A stretch of 64,000 nucleotides of DNA, taken from contig CAWAVV010000031.1 in NCBI GenBank assembly GCA_963785565.1, forward strand, positions 1-64,000, written 5' to 3'. The notes under the pieces are model-generated. The model ran no database searches, had not been told where the DNA came from, and worked only from the letters and a program-made list of their open reading frames with translations. The translations under genes were made by a program, and so were the position numbers. Positions 60,853-64,000 of the stretch are shown here, one piece after another; position 1 is the first letter of the stretch, and the number at the start of each line of letters is the position of its first letter. Origin of the DNA: AP-15 sp963785565 (GTDB lineage Bacteria > Pseudomonadota > Alphaproteobacteria > ATCC43930 > CGMCC-115725).

Positions 60853-61652
60853 CTTCCCGGGCTCGATTTATCGCGGGAGCGCAGCCGAGCGAGCGCGGCG
60901 CCCGCCATGCGCGCCGGCTCGTCGCTGTCGAAGGCGCTGACGAAACTGTCGATGCCGCGCTCGATCGCCGCCCCGATCGGCAATTCCTCCCAATCGAGGA
61001 TCAGCGATTTCTGCAGACGCACCGCGCGAGCGCCGGCGGCGAGGATCGGCCTGATGAAGCGGTCGACCGCGTCGTCCAGCCCGCCGGCCGGCGCTGCCGC
61101 ATCGACGAGCCCCCACTCCAGCGCTTCGGCGGCGCCGATCGTCTCGCCGGTCAGCAGCAGCCGGCGGGCGCGGCCGGGCCCGATCAGTTTGGGCAACAAT
61201 GCCGCCTCGACCACCGAGGGAATACCGATCGCGACCTCGGGCATGCCAAAGACCGAGCCGTCGCTGGCGACCCGCAGATCGCAAGCGGCGGCAAGTTCGA
61301 GCCCGGCGCCGAGCGCATAGCCGTCGAGGCGCGCTATCACCGGCACCGGCAGCCGGCGAAACGCGTCGCAGCAGCGATGGACGAGGATGATGAAGCTGCG
61401 CGCGGCGGCGTGATCGAGGGCGGCGATCTCGGCTACATCGGCGCCGCCGACAAAGGCGCGTCCGCCGGCCCCGGTCAGGATGGCGAGCCGCAGCTCGGGG
61501 TCGCGGGCGAGCCCAGGGATGGTCTCGACGATCTCGCTCATCAGCGCCCGATTGAGACTATTCAGCTTGGTCCGATTGTCGATCGTCAGCCGCGCGATAT
61601 GGCCGCCTTCGGGCCGCTCCTCGTATTCGACAATAAAGCGGTTTGTTCTCAT
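60849..61652 (-). CDS. Enoyl-CoA hydratase/isomerase family protein
   Basis: 267 aa from MRTNRFIVEYEER (ATG 61652); the upstream open extension is not convincing. The crotonase fold is clear: ARLTIDNRTKLNSLNRALM, LAILTGAGGRAFVGGADVAEI (oxyanion Ala/Gly region), VIARLDGYALGAGLELAAACDLRVAS, FGMPEVAIGIPSV and LLLTGETIGAAEALEWGLVD. The catalytic Glu positions read ALGAGLELAA and PEVAIG. It is co-transcribed with radC and the acyl-CoA dehydrogenase on the minus strand. The substrate is unspecified. Confidence 0.9.
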   Translation of the reverse strand: MRTNRFIVEYEERPEGGHIARLTIDNRTKLNSLNRALMSEIVETIPGLARDPELRLAILTGAGGRAFVGGADVAEIAALDHAAARSFIILVHRCCDAFRRLPVPVIARLDGYALGAGLELAAACDLRVASDGSVFGMPEVAIGIPSVVEAALLPKLIGPGRARRLLLTGETIGAAEALEWGLVDAAAPAGGLDDAVDRFIRPILAAGARAVRLQKSLILDWEELPIGAAIERGIDSFVSAFDSDEPARMAGAALARLRSRDKSSPGR

Positions 61653-61815
61653 CGGCCCAATCGGTTCGAATGCCCGCCCCAGCCCAACGCCGGTCAGCTG
61701 AACAGCGGCCTCCTTGCGCGTAGACCGACTGATACTCGCGCCGGCGGGCAAAGCCAATGGAGCTTTCGCTGGGTCTCGTGCATAGTGGCGGCCGCATTCG
61801 GTAAGGAGAGAGCCG

Positions 61816-62427
61816 GTGGATACGATCGAGGACCCCCAGCGTTTACGCGAAATTTACGGGGAGCCGAACGAGCGGGCGGTAAAAAAGCAGCTGAGCCGGT
61901 TCGACCGGTACAGCCGCGATTTCATTGCGCGCTCGCCGTTTCTGGTCATCGCCTCCTCGGACCCGTCGGGCCGCTGCGACGCTTCGCCCAAGGGCGATGC
62001 GCCGGGGTTTGTACAGATCGTCGATGATACGACCTTGCTGATCCCCGACCGGATCGGCAACAACCGGGTCGACACGCTCGGCAATCTGATCGCGCGGCCG
62101 GGTGTCGGGCTGATTTTCTTCGTGCCAGGGCTCCCCGAGACCCTGCGGGTCAACGGACAAGCCAGCGTCACGACCGATCCGGCGCTGCTCGAACCGCTTG
62201 CGGTCAACGGAAAGGCGCCGCGCAGCGGGATATTGGTGATGGCCGAGGAGGTTTATTTTCACTGCGGCAAGGCGCTGATCCGCTCCGATCTGTGGAACCC
62301 GGAGAAACAACTTCGACGCGGCGATTTCCCGTCGATCGGCCGGATCATCGCCAACCAGATCGGCGGCATCAGCCCCGATGAAGCGGAACGCGCTACCGCC
62401 GATAGTTACAAGAACCGGCTTTATTGA
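61816..62427 (+). CDS. Pyridoxamine 5'-phosphate oxidase-like FMN-binding protein
   Basis: A 203-aa flavin-binding split-barrel protein (MSMEG_1061-like branch). Visible features are FLVIASSDPSGRCDASPKGDAPGF, DRIGNNRVDTLGNLIARPGVGLIFF and VNGQASV, the PNPOx barrel. The C-terminal YFHCGKALIRSDLWNP is the branch signature. It starts at a GTG after GGAGAGAGCCG. Members bind FMN or F420 and carry out poorly known redox steps. It is divergent from the enoyl-CoA hydratase operon. Confidence 0.85.
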   Translation: MDTIEDPQRLREIYGEPNERAVKKQLSRFDRYSRDFIARSPFLVIASSDPSGRCDASPKGDAPGFVQIVDDTTLLIPDRIGNNRVDTLGNLIARPGVGLIFFVPGLPETLRVNGQASVTTDPALLEPLAVNGKAPRSGILVMAEEVYFHCGKALIRSDLWNPEKQLRRGDFPSIGRIIANQIGGISPDEAERATADSYKNRLY

Positions 62428-62464
62428 TGACGGGCGCGCGCCGCGTGGCGGGGATCGGCGACGC

Positions 62465-63511
62465 CTAGGTCCGGCGCTGGCGCTCGCGCTCTTCGTCTTC
62501 GGCCGTATTGAGGATATGCCGCGCATCGCGGAACAAGGACTGGGCCTTGTCCTTGTGCCCTAGGGTGTGTTCGGCGCGGGCGAGATCGAGTTCGATATAG
62601 GCGAGGGCAGGCGTCCTCCGGCCGGCGCCGCGGTCGAGGACGCCGATCGCGGTGTGAAACGCCTTTGTGGCGTCGGCCGGGCGATCGGTCGCGAGATAGA
62701 TCAGGCCCAGGTCGTGGAAGTCTTCGGCGATCAGCGGATGGGTGGCGCCAAGCTTCTGCTGATCAATCGCGGTCGCCTCTTCGACCAAGGGCAACGCCTG
62801 GGTAAAGCGCTTTTGGCGCATGTAGGCATTGGCGAGCTGCGCTAAGCTGCGCGCGGTCGCGAGCTGGTCGCCGCCGGAGCGGTCGAGCGCGACCGCCTGG
62901 AGCAGGATGCGTTCGCTTTCCTCGAACCTGCCCTCGGCGGCCAGCACCGCGCCGAGCGCGCGCAACCGGCCAGTGCGCGGACCCCCGCCAGCCTTGGCGT
63001 CGATCGCGATCGCCTCCTCGGCCCATTTCCGGGCATGGCTCTTCTCGCCTTGAGCCAGCGCGATGCGCGACCGGTCCGCAAGCACCGCCGCTAGCGCGGG
63101 GTCTTCGGCGCCGACCCGGGCTGACAGAACATTGCCGGCGGCGATCACCAGCGGTTCGGCGTCGAGGTAGCGGCGCAAATCGATATAGAGGCGAGCGAGC
63201 GACGCCATCGCCTCCGCCGCCGGCACGGAAGAGCTGCCATAGGCGGCGACAGCAATCTTCAGCGCGCGCCGCCGCAGCGCCGTCGCCTCGGTGATGTCGG
63301 CACTCTCAAACCGCAATTGCGCGAGAGGAGCAAGGATCGGCAGCAGGTTCGGATTGCCCGGGCCGAGCCGCTGTTCGGCCGCCGCCAAGGATCGCGCCAG
63401 CACGGCGCTTTTGTCGGGCTGTGCGGAGGCCGGCGGATCTGCCTTCAGCTGCGGCGCCAGAAGGAGATAAATCGCGCCGGCGACCACCCAGGGAGAGCGA
63501 GGCATCGACAA
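62465..63511 (-). CDS. Exported tetratricopeptide-repeat protein
   Basis: A 348-aa secreted TPR protein: a signal peptide (SPWVVAGAIYLLLAPQLKA) then about six TPR-like units in the kinesin-light-chain style (LLPILAPLAQLRFESADITEATAL, ATARSLAQLANAYMRQKRFTQALPLVEEA, HPLIAEDFHDLGLIYLATDRPADATKAF). Probably a periplasmic scaffold. A Met at codon 3 is an alternative start. The terminal EDEERERQRRT is charged. The next gene upstream on this strand ends about 70 bases away. The partner protein is unknown. Confidence 0.82.
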   Translation of the reverse strand: MSMPRSPWVVAGAIYLLLAPQLKADPPASAQPDKSAVLARSLAAAEQRLGPGNPNLLPILAPLAQLRFESADITEATALRRRALKIAVAAYGSSSVPAAEAMASLARLYIDLRRYLDAEPLVIAAGNVLSARVGAEDPALAAVLADRSRIALAQGEKSHARKWAEEAIAIDAKAGGGPRTGRLRALGAVLAAEGRFEESERILLQAVALDRSGGDQLATARSLAQLANAYMRQKRFTQALPLVEEATAIDQQKLGATHPLIAEDFHDLGLIYLATDRPADATKAFHTAIGVLDRGAGRRTPALAYIELDLARAEHTLGHKDKAQSLFRDARHILNTAEDEERERQRRT

Positions 63512-63582
63512 CTCTCAGCAGACCGTGTTCGGCTCGCCGCCGACCTTTCGCCGTTGGCGGAGCAACTCGCGCCGGTTTGCGC

Positions 63583-64000
63583 CTACGCGACCCTCGCGGG
63601 ACTGACTGCGGCGCGCTCGGGAACAAGCTTGTCGTGAAGATCGGCGAGCACCGGCATCATTTCGGCCAAGCCGGATCGTGATCGCCGCGCCGGCGAACGG
63701 CGTCAACGAGACGGCCTTGTGTTTTTTTATCGTTTCCTCGGCGAAAAAACCCCACCGGATCAGGTTGCCGACGCGTTCCTTGATCGCCAGATGCCCGAGC
63801 CGCAGGGTATCCCACATCTTGCTGATGATCTCGTCGACGACGAGAGCCGACGGGCCGACGCGATCGTTGCCGAACGAGCTAGCCGACCAGAGCAGCATGA
63901 CAATCGCCCAGTATTGGTAGGTTACCAGATGGTCCATGGCGTCGTCGAGATGGGCCGGGGTCAGTCCTTTTTTTCTGACGACTTGCTCGCTGATCTCGCG
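63583..64000 (-). CDS. Partial gene for a winged-helix-like protein, cut by the window edge and with an apparent frameshift
   Basis: The minus-strand frame is open from the window's right edge. It encodes ...KGLTPAHLDDAMDHLVTYQYWAIVMLLW, then VVDEIISKMWDTLRLGHLAIKERVGNLIRWGFFAEET, which looks like a small helical, winged-helix-type protein. After LTPFAGAAITIRLG (near 63673) the frame turns Arg-rich and runs to 63515. One base fewer in CTTGGCC gives AEMMPVLADLHDKLVPERAAV to a stop at 63583, which looks natural. I therefore take 63583 as the likely end. The beginning is outside the window. No family is recognised. Confidence 0.55.

Overview
The window reads as high-GC chromosomal DNA of an alphaproteobacterium, probably soil- or plant-associated and close to Hyphomicrobiales/Rhodospirillales. 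The basis is codon and base composition, a DUF1244 gene, an ArsM-type arsenic operon, DUF5681, an exosortase-A-type O-ligase, and several palindromic intergenic repeats of kinds common in that class. No rRNA, tRNA or CRISPR array is visible, and no intact mobile element. There is one IS21-type transposase relic and several decayed or frameshifted genes.

Layout. (1) 1-16 kb is catabolic and transport. It holds an isochorismatase-type amidase, a two-domain CaiB/BaiF CoA-transferase and a VOC protein, then a K+ channel / PerM / HlyD / DUF2955 membrane group. A LysR regulator with an amidohydrolase follows, facing a run of three luciferase-like (LLM) flavin oxidoreductases with a MetE-like methyltransferase among them. 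(2) 14.8-22.4 kb is the most distinctive region, a fap-like functional-amyloid cluster. A coiled-coil plus beta-barrel outer-membrane protein (FapF-like, + strand) converges on a minus-strand operon. That operon encodes a long Asn/Thr/Gly repeat protein, a small secreted subunit, a C39 peptidase (FapD-like), a lipoprotein and a small secreted protein. A sigma-54 activator lies upstream, and a consensus -24/-12 promoter with a dyad (likely enhancer) sits between the activator and the operon. Two small operon products carry double-glycine-like motifs of the kind C39 peptidases cut. A SEC-C/TPR/sulfotransferase gene lies next to the cluster.

(3) 25-45 kb holds hydrolases (one frameshifted), an N-acyl-D-amino-acid deacylase-type amidohydrolase, a Tat-exported SMP-30 protein, a Spy-like protein, and a large secreted protein with a RIFT-barrel-like N-terminus. 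It continues with an O-antigen/O-glycosylation ligase, a cupin, a GCS2-type carboxylate-amine ligase, and an arsenic operon (arsR-arsM-arsC-acr3-small membrane protein). Two near-identical cysteine-nucleophile hydrolases flank a small Cys-rich secreted protein, and manC follows. (4) 45.3-57.1 kb is an almost complete type II secretion system (gspO, E, F, H, I, J, L, M, C/N, D, K, and gspG on the opposite strand). The secretin looks like a lipoprotein. (5) 57-64 kb has a HigBA toxin-antitoxin pair, a DUF5681 protein with an internal duplication, a repeat-rich spacer, an acyl-CoA dehydrogenase, radC, an enoyl-CoA hydratase, an FMN-binding oxidase-like protein, a secreted TPR protein, and a gene cut by the window edge.

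The parts that plausibly work together are the sigma-54-controlled amyloid export module, the T2SS with its prepilin peptidase, and the arsenic detoxification operon. Apparent frameshifts in the amyloid gene, the 25.7 kb hydrolase and the last gene mean assembly error must be excluded before any of them is called a true pseudogene.
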